Shown: positions 40,758 to 50,524, counted from the first letter of the stretch. The stretch is DNA of 64,000 nt from Verrucomicrobiota bacterium (GCA_020831625.1 JAFIGD010000014.1:1-64000), one strand, 5' to 3'. Numbers and translations: made by a program. Notes: generated from the sequence alone by a model not told the origin.

Positions 40758-42529
40758 TGTGTGGTATTTGCGGTGATCTCCGCTTTGACAATTCGTCCGC
40801 TTCAACCAAGGCCGTTGAGGCTATGCTCCCCTGTCTGGAACGGCGCGGTCCCGACGCGCAGGGAACCTGGTCACAGGGCCCCGCCGCCTTCGGCCATCGA
40901 CGCCTGAAAATCATTGATTTGTCCGAACGCGGCGCGCAGCCCATGGTCGATCCCGACAGCGGCCGGGTTCTGGTCTTCAACGGCTGTATCTACAACTATC
41001 CCGAACTCCGAGACGAACTCATCGCCAAAGGACACAGCTTCCGCTCCCACAGCGACACCGAGGTTATTCTCAAGGCCTGGCTTGAATGGGGCGAGGACGC
41101 CCTGCAGCAGCTCAACGGCATGTTTGCCTTCGCGCTCCATGATCCCCGCAGCGGCGAAACCGTTCTGGCCCGCGACCGGCTGGGCATCAAACCGCTCTAT
41201 CTCGCGGAAACACCCGGCGGACTCCGTTTCGCCTCCACCCTGCCCGCCCTGCTCGCGGCCGGAGGCATCGACACCTCCCTCGACCCGGTGGCGCTTCATC
41301 ACTACATGAGCTTTCACGCCGTGGTCCCGGCTCCGCACACCATCCTCAACGGCGTCCGCAAACTGCCGCCGGGTCACTGGATGCGGATTCAAAAGAACGG
41401 TCAGCGGGAGGAGCACGAATACTGGTCGCTCCGCTTCGGTCAAAAGCCCGGCGACGAATCCCTGAGCGAAGCCGACTGGACGGATCTCACCCTCGAAACC
41501 CTACGCACCGCCGTGCGCCGCCGCCTGGTCGCCGACGTGCCCGTGGGGGTCCTCCTCTCCGGCGGGGTGGATTCGAGCCTCATCACCGGACTGCTCGCCG
41601 AAGAGGGCCAGACCGGACTCAACACCTTCAGCATCGGCTTCGAATCCGCCGGCGGCGAGGAGGGCAATGAGTTCCGCTATTCCGACCTCATTGCCGAACA
41701 TTACCAGACGACCCATCATCAGCTTTCCGTCGGTGCCGATGAAGTCCTGCCGAATCTCGACGGCTGCATCCGGGCCATGTCCGAACCCATGGTCAGTCAC
41801 GACGTCATCGGCTTTTACCTGCTCTCCCGCGAAGTGTCCAAACACATCAAAGTCGTGCAGTCCGGTCAGGGAGCCGACGAGATTTTCGGCGGCTACCACT
41901 GGTACCCGCCCCTGCTCACCAGCACTGATCCGGTGAGCGATTACGCCCGGGTCTTTTTCGACCGCGATCACGCCGGCTTCACCGAAACCGTGTTCCCGCC
42001 CTGGGTCAAAGAGGATTACAGCCGCGCCTTTGTGGAAAAGCATTTCGGACGACCCGGCGCGGACCGCGGCGTGGACAAAGCCCTCCGCCTCGACACCACG
42101 ATCATGCTCGTGGACGATCCGGTGAAACGCGTGGACAACACCACCATGTCCTGGGGCCTGGAGGCCCGCGTGCCGTTCCTGGACCACGAGGTCGCCGAAC
42201 TCGGGGCCCGCATTCCCGCCGAACTCAAACTGAAAGGCGACGGCAAACACGTTCTCAAGGAGGCAGCCCGCAAGGTGATCCCCGCCGCGGTCATCGACCG
42301 GCCCAAGGGCTACTTTCCGGTCCCGGCCCTTAAATATCTGGACGGCCCCTATCTCGAGCGCGTCCGCGACAGTCTGCTCAACGACACCGCCCGCGCCCGC
42401 GGGCTGTTCCGCCCCGAAAGGATCGAAACCCTGCTCGCCGATCCGACCGCCCACATCACCCCCCTGCGCGGATCCAAACTCTGGCAGGTTTCCCTGCTCG
42501 AAACCTGGCTGCAACTCCACGGACTCTAA
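40757..42529 (+). CDS. asnO: N-acetylglutaminylglutamine amidotransferase (asparagine-synthetase-like)
   Basis: Protein of 590 residues. The N-terminal class II glutaminase begins MCGICGDL with the catalytic Cys2. The synthetase domain from about 230 contains LLSGGVDSS (pyrophosphate-binding PP-loop), SGQGADEIFGGY and VPFLDHE. Although it resembles AsnB, its location directly before a GNAT/ATP-grasp gene and an M42 peptidase defines the NAGGN osmoprotectant trio, where this enzyme amidates N-acetylglutaminylglutamine. Length is usual for that subfamily. Confidence 0.9.
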   Translation: MCGICGDLRFDNSSASTKAVEAMLPCLERRGPDAQGTWSQGPAAFGHRRLKIIDLSERGAQPMVDPDSGRVLVFNGCIYNYPELRDELIAKGHSFRSHSDTEVILKAWLEWGEDALQQLNGMFAFALHDPRSGETVLARDRLGIKPLYLAETPGGLRFASTLPALLAAGGIDTSLDPVALHHYMSFHAVVPAPHTILNGVRKLPPGHWMRIQKNGQREEHEYWSLRFGQKPGDESLSEADWTDLTLETLRTAVRRRLVADVPVGVLLSGGVDSSLITGLLAEEGQTGLNTFSIGFESAGGEEGNEFRYSDLIAEHYQTTHHQLSVGADEVLPNLDGCIRAMSEPMVSHDVIGFYLLSREVSKHIKVVQSGQGADEIFGGYHWYPPLLTSTDPVSDYARVFFDRDHAGFTETVFPPWVKEDYSRAFVEKHFGRPGADRGVDKALRLDTTIMLVDDPVKRVDNTTMSWGLEARVPFLDHEVAELGARIPAELKLKGDGKHVLKEAARKVIPAAVIDRPKGYFPVPALKYLDGPYLERVRDSLLNDTARARGLFRPERIETLLADPTAHITPLRGSKLWQVSLLETWLQLHGL

Positions 42530-42551
42530 CCCCGCAACCGGAAACACGGTC

Positions 42552-44276
42552 ATGAACCCTATGGATGCCAAAGACCCTCATCCCTCGCTCCGCCACTGGC
42601 AGAAGCCCAAAGATTTCGAATGCGCCCCCGGCGCGGTTCAGGAGATGGGATGGGGCCGCCTCATGTTCGCGCACACCTTCGCGAACCTCTCCGATGTCTC
42701 CGACACCCTCCTGGCCGAAACCCGGGGCCGCCGCGACATCGCCCTCTATCTGCGCGATCCGCATGTGGTGCTCTCCCTCGCCCCGCAGCACCTGTTCCTC
42801 GACCCCTCCCACACCTTCAGACGCAATCTGGAGGATTGGGAAGGTCCCTCGTTCCGGACCGGTGCCTTTCACATCAAAACCGTCGAATCCCGGGAAGAGG
42901 CCAAAGCGGTCAACGCGATTTACGCGGCCCGCGGCATGGTGCGTCTGCCCACCGATTTTATGCCCGATCACGCGGAGGACCCGAACCTGCTTCATCTGAT
43001 CGCCGTGGACGACACCGACGGCGAAGTCCTCGGCACCGTCACCGGCGTGGATCACAGCGGCGTGTTTAAGGACCCCGAGAACGGCTCCAGCCTCTGGTGC
43101 CTCGCGGTGCACCCTCTGGCTCCGCACCCGGGCGTGGGCGGAAATCTGGTGGAACACCTCCTGCAAATCATGAAGGACCGCGGACGCGAATTTGTCGACC
43201 TGTCCGTCATGCACGACAACCCCGAAGCCATCGGGCTGTACGAGAAGCTCGGGTTTGAACGCGTGCCGGTCTTCTGTGTGAAAAAGAAAAACTCGATCAA
43301 TGAACCCCTCTTTGCGCCGGATCAGGCCTTCGATCAGCTCAACCCCTATGCCGCCATCATTGCCAAGGAAGCCATGCGCCGCGGGATTCAGGTGGATGTG
43401 CTCGACGCCGGGGAGGGCTACCTGAACCTCACCCACGGCGGCCGCAACATTGTCACCCGCGAATCGCTCAGCGAACTGACCACCGCCGTGGCCATGAGCC
43501 GCTGTGAGGACAAGCGGGTGACCTCCCGCATGCTCTCCGCCGCCGGTTTGCGGGTGCCGCGTCAGATCGCCGCCACCACCGAGGACGAGAATCTGGCGTT
43601 CCTGGAGGAAGTGGGCCGTTTGGTGGTCAAACCCGCCAAAGGCGAACAGGGCCGGGGCATCTCCGTGGATGTGCGCGAGCCGGGCGAACTCCGCGACGCG
43701 GTCGCCCGGGCCCATGAGGAGGGCGGCCCGATTTTATTGGAGGAATTCGTGGAGGGACGGGATCTGCGGGTGGTGGTCATCGGGCACAAAGCGGTTGCCG
43801 CCGCCGTGCGGGAGCCGGCGATGGTGATTGGCGACGGACGGAAAACCGTTCGCCAACTCATCGAAAAGCAGAGCCGCCGCCGCGCCGCCGCCACCGGCGG
43901 GGAAAGCCGGATTCCGCTCGACACAGAAACCCTCCGCTGCGTCGAGGCCGCCGGGTACGGCCTGGAGGATATTCCCCCGGAAGGCCTTCACATCCGCGTC
44001 CGTAAAACCGCGAATCTCCACACCGGCGGCACCATTCACGATGTCACCGAATCCGTGCATCCCGCCCTGATCACCGCCGCCGAGGAAACCACCCGCGTGC
44101 TCAGCATTCCCGTCGCCGGGGTGGACCTGATGGTGCCGGAGCTTGAGCGGGACACCCACTGGATCATCGAAGTGAACGAACGCCCCGGCCTCGCCAACCA
44201 CGAGCCCCAACCCACCGCCGAACGCTTCATCGACCTCCTCTTTCCCCGCACCGCCACTCCGGAAACCGAAACATGA
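42552..44276 (+). CDS. ngg: N-acetylglutaminylglutamine synthetase (GNAT plus ATP-grasp)
   Basis: Protein of 574 residues that makes the dipeptide N-acetylglutaminylglutamine. A GNAT acetyltransferase domain at about 105-260 carries LAVHPLAPHPGVGGNLVEHLLQIM and LSVMHDNPEAIGLYEKLGF. A short linker precedes an ATP-grasp ligase domain at about 310-565, with VVKPAKGEQGRGISVDV, ILLEEFVEGRDLRVVVI and WIIEVNERPGLANHEPQ. It is located 22 bp after the amidotransferase gene and overlaps the peptidase gene by four bases. Confidence 0.92.
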   Translation: MNPMDAKDPHPSLRHWQKPKDFECAPGAVQEMGWGRLMFAHTFANLSDVSDTLLAETRGRRDIALYLRDPHVVLSLAPQHLFLDPSHTFRRNLEDWEGPSFRTGAFHIKTVESREEAKAVNAIYAARGMVRLPTDFMPDHAEDPNLLHLIAVDDTDGEVLGTVTGVDHSGVFKDPENGSSLWCLAVHPLAPHPGVGGNLVEHLLQIMKDRGREFVDLSVMHDNPEAIGLYEKLGFERVPVFCVKKKNSINEPLFAPDQAFDQLNPYAAIIAKEAMRRGIQVDVLDAGEGYLNLTHGGRNIVTRESLSELTTAVAMSRCEDKRVTSRMLSAAGLRVPRQIAATTEDENLAFLEEVGRLVVKPAKGEQGRGISVDVREPGELRDAVARAHEEGGPILLEEFVEGRDLRVVVIGHKAVAAAVREPAMVIGDGRKTVRQLIEKQSRRRAAATGGESRIPLDTETLRCVEAAGYGLEDIPPEGLHIRVRKTANLHTGGTIHDVTESVHPALITAAEETTRVLSIPVAGVDLMVPELERDTHWIIEVNERPGLANHEPQPTAERFIDLLFPRTATPETET

Positions 44277-45403
44277 GCCTCCCCCCTTTCGACAGCCAAT
44301 ACTTCACCGAACTCCTCACCGAACTGCTCGCCATCCCCAGCCCGAGCGGCTACACCGACCGCATTGTCCACCGCGTCGGGGAGGAGCTGCAGCGGCTGGG
44401 GATTCCCTTCGAACTCACCCGGCGGGGCGCAATCCGCGCCAAAATCGACGGGGCCGAGACCAAGCCCGAACGCGCCATCGTTGCCCACCTCGACACGCTC
44501 GGGGCCATGGTCACCAAACTCAAACCCAACGGACGCCTGCGCGTTTCTCCCGTCGGCCACTGGTCCAGCCGCTTTGCAGAAGGCGCCCGGGTCTGCATCA
44601 TCTCCGATGAGCGGATTTACCGGGGCACCGTGCTGCCGCTCAAAGCCTCCGGGCACATCTACAACGAGGAGGTCGACACCCAGCCCGTGAACTGGGATCA
44701 GGTCGAGGTCCGGGTGGATCAGCCTGTGCATTCGCTTGAAGACCTTCAAGGTCTCGGGATTGAACCCGGTGATTTTGTGACCTTTGACAGCGTGCCCGAA
44801 TTCACCGACGGCTTTATCAACGCCCGTCATCTCGACGACAAAATCGGAGTGGCCGCCCTGCTCGCGCTCGCCCGGGACATCAAGCAGTTCAACATCGTCC
44901 CGGCGGAGAACACCTACTTCCTCTTCACGATTTTCGAGGAGGTCGGCAGCGGCGCCTCCTCCGTACTCCAGGGGGATGTCTCGGAAATGGTCGCGATCGA
45001 CAACGCCACCAACTCCCCCGAAGCCGCCTCCAGCGAATACGGGGTCACCATCGCCATGGGGGATATGACCGGGCCCTTCGATTATCACCTCACCCACAAG
45101 CTCGTCGATCTCGCCAAAAACTTCAACATCGAGCACAGCCGCGACGTGTTCCGCCACTACCGCTGCGATGTCGCCTCCGCCGTCGAGGCCGGGAACGACC
45201 TGCGCACCGGCCTGCTGTGTTTCGCCGTCGACGCCAGCCACGGCTACGAGCGCAGCCACATCAAAAGCGTCGAAGCCCTCCACCAGCTCATGGCCGCCTA
45301 CATCGCCAGTCCGCCCACCTTCAAGCGCGACCGCCGCGAAATGGGCCCCCTCAAAGGCTTCCCCCAGCAGCCCGCCATCCACGGCGGGCCCGTCCTGAAA
45401 TAA
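44273..45403 (+). CDS. NAGGN-associated M42-family metallopeptidase
   Basis: Protein of 376 residues of the M42/M28 aminopeptidase fold. Metal ligands and the catalytic Glu are seen in IVAHLDTLGAM near 80, HLDDKIGVAAL near 184 and FTIFEEVGSGASS near 218, and later in DASHGYERSHI near 320. This subfamily always accompanies asnO and ngg. Its role is assumed to be processing or turnover of the NAGGN dipeptide, possibly when osmotic stress ends. It ends 6 bp from the convergent argB gene, and no terminator is visible in that gap. Confidence 0.9.
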   Translation: MSLPPFDSQYFTELLTELLAIPSPSGYTDRIVHRVGEELQRLGIPFELTRRGAIRAKIDGAETKPERAIVAHLDTLGAMVTKLKPNGRLRVSPVGHWSSRFAEGARVCIISDERIYRGTVLPLKASGHIYNEEVDTQPVNWDQVEVRVDQPVHSLEDLQGLGIEPGDFVTFDSVPEFTDGFINARHLDDKIGVAALLALARDIKQFNIVPAENTYFLFTIFEEVGSGASSVLQGDVSEMVAIDNATNSPEAASSEYGVTIAMGDMTGPFDYHLTHKLVDLAKNFNIEHSRDVFRHYRCDVASAVEAGNDLRTGLLCFAVDASHGYERSHIKSVEALHQLMAAYIASPPTFKRDRREMGPLKGFPQQPAIHGGPVLK

Positions 45404-45409
45404 TTCAGT

Positions 45410-46330
45410 CTATCCGCGCTTGGAACCGGTCTCGGCAAGCACCGCTTCCGCCGCGCCCACAATTTCTGTGCCAACCCCCTCTTCGGTGAATAATTCCAGC
45501 AGCAGAGAATGCGGCATTCCGGCGTCGATAATGTGGGTTTTGCGGATGCCGGCTTTGAGGGCTTTGACCGCGCCGGACACCTTGGGGAGCATCCCCCCGG
45601 CGATGGTGCCGTCGGCGATCAGGGCCTCCATTTGGTTAAGGGTCAGCGTGCTGATGATGCTTTTGGGATCGGAGGGATCGCGCAACAGGCCGGGCACATC
45701 GGATAAAAACACCAGCTTGCGGGCGCGCAGTTCGCGGGCCATCGCCCCGGCGGCCTCGTCGGCGTTGATGTTGTAAATGTTTCCGGCCTCGTCCCGCCCC
45801 AGCGGGGTCACCACCGGCACCTTGCCCGCGTCCAGCGCCGCGAGAATTCCGTCCACCTTCACGGAGTCCACAGTGCCCACAAACCCCCAGTCCAGCGTTT
45901 CGCCGGTGCCGGGAAGCGTCTCCGTATGTTTGGTCACCCGGAAAATGTCCTGCCCCCGCACGCCCGCTGTGGGGGCGTTGAAGCGTTCCAGCACCCTGCA
46001 AACCTGGGGATTGACTTCTTCGTTGAGGGTGCGCTCCACGATCTCGACCGTCTCCCGGTCGGTGACCCGCAGGCCGCGCAGAAAATTGGCGGGAATTCCG
46101 GCCGCGTTCATGTTGCGGGTGATCGCTTTGCCCCCGCCGTGCACCACCACCGGACGCATGCCGATGATTTCCATAAACGCCACGTCCCGAAGGATGTCCG
46201 CATAGGATTCTTCGGTGTCAATAATACTGCCGCCGAATTTAACCACCACCGTCTCTCCGCGAAACGCCTGAATAAAGGGCATCGCTTCGATGAGGACCGC
46301 GGCTTTCTGAATGGCATCATGAATGATCAT
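45410..46330 (-). CDS. argB: Acetylglutamate kinase (arginine biosynthesis)
   Basis: Enzyme of 306 residues phosphorylating N-acetylglutamate. Landmarks: VVKFGGSIIDTEE near 28, MRPVVVHGGGKAI near 58, LRGLRVTDRETVEIVERTL near 85, NINADEAAGAMA near 192 and GTIAGGMLPKV near 240. Length is typical of the longer, often arginine-inhibited type, although the N-terminal helix of that class is only partly visible. It stands alone, convergent with the NAGGN operon; glutamate-derived N-acetyl chemistry in both may be coincidence. Confidence 0.96.
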   Translation of the reverse strand: MIIHDAIQKAAVLIEAMPFIQAFRGETVVVKFGGSIIDTEESYADILRDVAFMEIIGMRPVVVHGGGKAITRNMNAAGIPANFLRGLRVTDRETVEIVERTLNEEVNPQVCRVLERFNAPTAGVRGQDIFRVTKHTETLPGTGETLDWGFVGTVDSVKVDGILAALDAGKVPVVTPLGRDEAGNIYNINADEAAGAMARELRARKLVFLSDVPGLLRDPSDPKSIISTLTLNQMEALIADGTIAGGMLPKVSGAVKALKAGIRKTHIIDAGMPHSLLLELFTEEGVGTEIVGAAEAVLAETGSKRG

Positions 46331-46376
46331 AAAAGTTCTCCTGAAAAAGTGGGGGCCTGTATAGAACAGGACGGAA

Positions 46377-47201
46377 TTAAGTCAATGAAACATCATCCCG
46401 GGCGGCCTGCATCAATGTGTAGGCCAGCACGGCGGTGGCGGCGTTGATGGAGTACGAATCCACGCCCGGCGGCATGGGGATGGTCACCCGGCGGCTCATG
46501 CGGTCCGCCAACGCATCCGGCAGGCCAAAGGCCTCGCTGCCCATGACCAGGGCAATCCGGTCCGACAACGGCCCCATGCGGTTGAGCGGCTCCGCGTTCC
46601 GGCACACCGTCGCCAGGGTTTCAAACTTCGCGTCATCCAAGTTCCGAAGCCACGCGTCCTCCGCCGCCGGGCCCTCCAGAATTGGCAGTGCGAACAGACT
46701 GCCCATACTGGTGCGCACCGCCTTTGGATGCCAGGGATCCGTCGTCCCCACCGCCAGAAATCCCGCCGCTCCGGCGGCCAGAGCGCTTCGTATCACCGCG
46801 CCGGTATTGCCGGGATCGCCCAGATTCCAACCCACCACCACCAGTGTGCGCCCCTCCGGCCGGATCAGATCCGCCAGCGCCGGTTCCAGAGGACGCCGCA
46901 ACACCGCGAACACATCCCCCAGCCCCCGGCCGCGCGTGAGTTCAGCCATGGTCCCGTCCGGCACCACATGCAGCGGCAAATCCCGCGCGAGGGTTTCATC
47001 CACCACCCGCGCGTTCCGCTCGTTGCTCCGGTTCATCACCGTCTCTGAAATCACCACACATTCCAGCGGAGCCCCGTTGCGGAACGCCCGTTCGAGGCTG
47101 CGGTATCCCTCCAACGTGAACCGCCCCGAACGGCGGCGCGCTTTGGGAATCGACAGTTCTTGAATCAAATGTACGGCTTTGCGCCATTCCGGTGCCGGCA
47201 T
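46377..47201 (-). CDS. TrmH/SpoU-family RNA 2'-O-methyltransferase
   Basis: Protein of 274 residues. The N-terminal substrate-binding part has LSIPKARRRSGRFTLEGYRSLERA. The SPOUT catalytic domain starts near 110 and contains VVGWNLGDPGNTGAVIRSALAAGAAGFL, IALVMGSEAFGLPD and TIPMPPGVDSYSINAATAVLAYTLM, which form the trefoil knot and bind S-adenosylmethionine. The target, a tRNA or 23S rRNA ribose, cannot be told from sequence. It is monocistronic; the upstream 260 bp carry repeat family 2. Confidence 0.92.
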   Translation of the reverse strand: MPAPEWRKAVHLIQELSIPKARRRSGRFTLEGYRSLERAFRNGAPLECVVISETVMNRSNERNARVVDETLARDLPLHVVPDGTMAELTRGRGLGDVFAVLRRPLEPALADLIRPEGRTLVVVGWNLGDPGNTGAVIRSALAAGAAGFLAVGTTDPWHPKAVRTSMGSLFALPILEGPAAEDAWLRNLDDAKFETLATVCRNAEPLNRMGPLSDRIALVMGSEAFGLPDALADRMSRRVTIPMPPGVDSYSINAATAVLAYTLMQAARDDVSLT

Positions 47202-47257
47202 GGAGTCGACTTAAACCGCTCCCGGAAAATTGGAAGAAAAATCCTTCTTGCAGGGCT

Positions 47258-47450
47258 AACGGCACGACTTTACACAGCCCGGTCCGCAAGGACCGGGTTT
47301 TTTATGCAGGGCCAACGGCCCGACTCTACACAGCCCGGTCCGTGAGGACCGGGTTTTCAACCACAAATCAAGGCAGAGCACTGAAGGTGCGGCTCAATCG
47401 GTTGGAGGCGGAGGCTGGAATTGAGCCGGGCCGTTGGCCCTGTCAACCCC
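47258..47450. repeat. Repeat family 2, copy 1
   Basis: About 190 bp. GGGCTAACGGCACGACTTTACACAGCCC-like and GGGCCAACGGCCCGACTCT units, each followed by a CCCGGTCC-N4-GGACCGGG hairpin with a T-run, then GGTGCGGCTCAA and finally GCCGGGCCGTTGGCCCT in inverted orientation. The first hairpin (47278-47303) looks like a terminator on the plus strand, but no plus-strand gene precedes it. The same set of units occurs at 56525-56745. Confidence 0.8.
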
Positions 47451-47462
47451 ATCCGCCGCAGG

Positions 47463-48617
47463 TCACGCAAGTGCTGCGCTCAACCGCCTCAGGCCTTCCC
47501 GCAGGGTGTCGGGCGGACACCCGAAATTGAGACGTAAAAAACCGCGCTCGCCTCCAAAATCGATGCCGTTGGACAGACTGAGCCCGTGCGCCTCCATGTG
47601 CGCGGCGGGATGCGGGAAATCCCATCCGCGCAAATCCAGCCAGGCGAGATAGGTGGCTTCGATCTTTGGAATCCGGATCTCCGGATGGTGTTCGGCCAGA
47701 TACGACACAATCGTGTCCCGGTTTTTCCGCAGGACCTTGATCAGTTCCCGGCGCCAGGGCTCCCCGTGACGGTAGGCGGCGGTACAGCCGGCATAGCCGA
47801 AGCAGTTCACCTCGGTGATCACCCCGCGGCAGACGTTTTTGAAGGCGGCGCGAAGTCCCGGATCGGGAATCACCGCGTAGGCGCAGGCGAGTCCGGGCTG
47901 ATTGTAGGTCTTGCTGGGCGAATAAAAGGCGATGGTGCGGGCGCGGGCCCGTTCCCCCAGCGTCAGAAACGGGATATGCTTCACATCGTCAAGGATTAGA
48001 TCACAGTGAATTTCATCGGCGCAAATCCAGAGATCATGGCGTTCGCAAAAATCAAGCAGCCATTCCAGCTCTTCGCGGCTGAACACCCGGCCAACGGGAT
48101 TGTGCGGGTTGCACAGCAAAAAAAGCCGGGTGCGGGGGGTGACCGCCGCCTCCATCGCCTCCCGGTCGAAGGTCCAGACCCCGCCTTCACCCTCTTTTAA
48201 CGACACCGGAATCCGTTCCCGGTCCGAAAAAACCGGCGCCGAGAGAAACGGGGGGTACACCGGCGTATTGACCATCACGCCGTCCCCGGCCTGCCCGGCG
48301 GCGCGGCACACGAGATTGAGCCCCTGCACCAGTCCCGGCAGCCAGACCAGGTGATCGGCCTCCGCGCTCACCCCGTGCTGTTCCCGCAAATAGCGGATGA
48401 CTTCCGCCTCCGCGTCCGCGGGCGGGATCGTGTAGCCGAACACCCCGTGCGCCACGCGGTCGGCCAGAGCCTCCCGGACGGCCGGAGGCGACAGAAAATC
48501 CATATCGGCTACCCACATGGGAAGAATGTCGGTGTCTTCAAAGCGCTTCCACTTGAGGCTGCCGGTGCCGGCGCGGTCGGGAAAGGCGTTAAACAGTTCA
48601 GGAGAGATCTGGGTCAT
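47463..48617 (-). CDS. MalY/PatB-family PLP-dependent aminotransferase (cystathionine beta-lyase type)
   Basis: Protein of 384 residues of the fold type I family. The opening KWKRFEDTDILPMWVADMDF is the PatB signature. LLCNPHNPVGRVFSREEL near 165 and ICADEIHCDLI near 198 are the PLP-binding parts, and the Schiff-base Lys is in YSPSKTYNQPGLACAY near 235. R in LRLNFGCPPDTL binds the substrate carboxylate. PatB/MalY enzymes split cystathionine or cysteine conjugates. The ATG overlaps the stop of the upstream membrane gene, so the two are co-expressed. Confidence 0.92.
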   Translation of the reverse strand: MTQISPELFNAFPDRAGTGSLKWKRFEDTDILPMWVADMDFLSPPAVREALADRVAHGVFGYTIPPADAEAEVIRYLREQHGVSAEADHLVWLPGLVQGLNLVCRAAGQAGDGVMVNTPVYPPFLSAPVFSDRERIPVSLKEGEGGVWTFDREAMEAAVTPRTRLFLLCNPHNPVGRVFSREELEWLLDFCERHDLWICADEIHCDLILDDVKHIPFLTLGERARARTIAFYSPSKTYNQPGLACAYAVIPDPGLRAAFKNVCRGVITEVNCFGYAGCTAAYRHGEPWRRELIKVLRKNRDTIVSYLAEHHPEIRIPKIEATYLAWLDLRGWDFPHPAAHMEAHGLSLSNGIDFGGERGFLRLNFGCPPDTLREGLRRLSAALA

Positions 48618-50524
48618 GGAATCCGTTCGGGTTCAGGTTCAAGGGGTCCGAGTCGGCGCACAATCACGCGGCGGAGATGAATCGTTCCGGAGCCGCCGAA
48701 GACAACCCGGGGTTCGATTTGCCGTCCCTCGGAAAGGGAAAAATCAAGCGTGGTGGAGGTCAAACCGCCGGTGATCTCGGTCACCGCCAGTGTTTTGAGG
48801 CCCAGGTCGGTCATCACCTCCAGCCGGGTGGGCAGTTCGGGCCGGATTTGCTCCCAGCGAAGATCAAAGCGGATTTCGTAGCGTCCGGGCGGGAGGAAGG
48901 GATACCAGCCAAAAAAGAGATAGCCCGGCTGGTGTGCGGCGCTGTTCGCGGACCGTCCGTCGGCGGTGTTTTCGCCCGAGCCGGGCGCGAGGTGCGCGTC
49001 GTGTCCCGCGCGCTCGATATCCTGAAAACTCTCGGCGAAGGGGATCAGTTCCAGCGTCTCGTCCTCCAGCGTCACCGCCACGCGGCCGGGAAAAGCGTCG
49101 CGAATGCCGGCCCGCTGCCCCAGAGGCGCGCGCACCCGAAGCACCGGGGTGTTCATCCCGTCCGTGTTTGCCCCGATCAGCGCGCGCGCGTACCGGGAGT
49201 CGGGAAACGGATCCCGGTAAAACAGCAACAGCGGCCGGTCCGGGGCCGCAAGCGCCTCCTGCACCTGAAAATAGGTCCCCAGCTGCTCATGAACATCCTG
49301 ATATTTCTCACGCAAAAACTCAATTGAAGAAAGGCCGCCCCACAGTCCCAAAAACAAAAACAAAAACATGCGCACACTGTGAACGCCCTCAAGCTGACGC
49401 CAGATCTGATGAATCCCCATGGCCCCGAACAGGATGAAAAACGGCAGCATCGGGGCCTGATAGCGGGGGCCGCCCAGGGTGGTGTCCAATTGCGGCCAGG
49501 CGACGTATCCGAAGAACATCACCAGCGTCACCCCCAGCAACAGCGGACTCCAGCGCCGGTTCCAGCCGTGTCCGGCCAGACCCAGCCACAGCAGCAGCGT
49601 GAACCGGGGCGTGCCGAAAAGCCACTGATCCATCAGGCGGACATGCCGCCAGAGCAGACTCAGTCCCCGCCGCATGGACTGCGGATCCCCTCCCCCCCCG
49701 GTGCCGCCCGCCTGAAACGGCAGCCATCCGTTGACCCGGTGTTGCAGCGCCTCACCAGCCAGAAGCGTCGTGTCGAGGGTCAGTTCCCGGAAATACCACA
49801 GCAAAAGCAACACCCCCGGAAGAATGCCGATCCCGAACAGAAGCGTGCGTCCCCAGGGCACCGCAGTCTTCCAAGTCCGGGGCCACTGCGCGAGCCAGTG
49901 CAGGGCGAAAGGGATTGCCAGCAACAGCGCGTTCCAGGGATGCGTGAAAAACAGGAGTCCCCAGGCCAGCCCGCAGCCAAGACTCCCCCGGATACCCGGC
50001 GACTGAATCATGCGGATATACGCCCATAAAAACAGGGTGGAGAGGAACATCCCCGTCGTCTGCGGCAACAGGGTGCCGTGAAGAAACAGAAAAAACGGAC
50101 TCACCAGCATCAACACCGGCAATAAAAGGGGCGAAAAGCGGAGCCGGATGCCGATCAGCGTCATTAAAAACACCGTTCCCCCCGCCGCCAGAGCGCTCAT
50201 GAGACCCGGGAACCCCGCCCACACCCCTGGAATCAGCCAAAGCGCATGCCCCGGCGGCACCGGAGCGAACCATCCCCCGTCCCGGTGCAGAACCAGACCC
50301 GATTCCGACAGCCAGGGGCCTAAAACCGGATAGGTCTGTCGAAAAACGCCGGTCTTCAGGGTGTTGGCCTGAAAAACATAGGCCGTCTCCTCCTCAAACA
50401 ACACTTCCCCCCGCGAAAACAGCGCCGAGCAAAGCAAAGCCAGCAAAAAAGCCGACAACACCGGCAAAAGCCGGACAGCGGTCTCACGCGGGGTGGCGTT
50501 CTGAAAAAGCGTTCGGGATGACAT
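48614..50524 (-). CDS. Multi-spanning glycosyltransferase-like membrane protein
   Basis: Protein of 636 residues. About ten to twelve TM helices span residues 10-400 (LLPVLSAFLLALLCSALF; ALAAGGTVFLMTLIGIRL; LLLPVLMLVSPFFLFLHG; LLLAIPFALHWLAQW). The first outer loop contains EEETAYVFQANTL, which resembles the acidic first-loop motif of GT-C enzymes of the PMT/ArnT type. The C-terminal 220 residues are a soluble, beta-rich outer domain (GRYEIRFDLRWEQI). The start at 50524 was preferred over a longer frame to 50632, because the extra 36 residues are polar and overlap the divergent MBL region. It would transfer a lipid-linked sugar; the acceptor is unknown. Confidence 0.78.
   Translation of the reverse strand: MSSRTLFQNATPRETAVRLLPVLSAFLLALLCSALFSRGEVLFEEETAYVFQANTLKTGVFRQTYPVLGPWLSESGLVLHRDGGWFAPVPPGHALWLIPGVWAGFPGLMSALAAGGTVFLMTLIGIRLRFSPLLLPVLMLVSPFFLFLHGTLLPQTTGMFLSTLFLWAYIRMIQSPGIRGSLGCGLAWGLLFFTHPWNALLLAIPFALHWLAQWPRTWKTAVPWGRTLLFGIGILPGVLLLLWYFRELTLDTTLLAGEALQHRVNGWLPFQAGGTGGGGDPQSMRRGLSLLWRHVRLMDQWLFGTPRFTLLLWLGLAGHGWNRRWSPLLLGVTLVMFFGYVAWPQLDTTLGGPRYQAPMLPFFILFGAMGIHQIWRQLEGVHSVRMFLFLFLGLWGGLSSIEFLREKYQDVHEQLGTYFQVQEALAAPDRPLLLFYRDPFPDSRYARALIGANTDGMNTPVLRVRAPLGQRAGIRDAFPGRVAVTLEDETLELIPFAESFQDIERAGHDAHLAPGSGENTADGRSANSAAHQPGYLFFGWYPFLPPGRYEIRFDLRWEQIRPELPTRLEVMTDLGLKTLAVTEITGGLTSTTLDFSLSEGRQIEPRVVFGGSGTIHLRRVIVRRLGPLEPEPERIP

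Noticed and set aside
44036-45382. 448-codon open frame on the minus strand
   Set aside because: Lies opposite the M42 peptidase and ngg end; the translation is low-complexity Gly/Val/Asp typical of reverse GC-rich codons.
47278-47303. Rho-independent terminator on the plus strand
   Set aside because: The hairpin and T-run look right, but no plus-strand gene lies upstream and the unit is part of repeat family 2.
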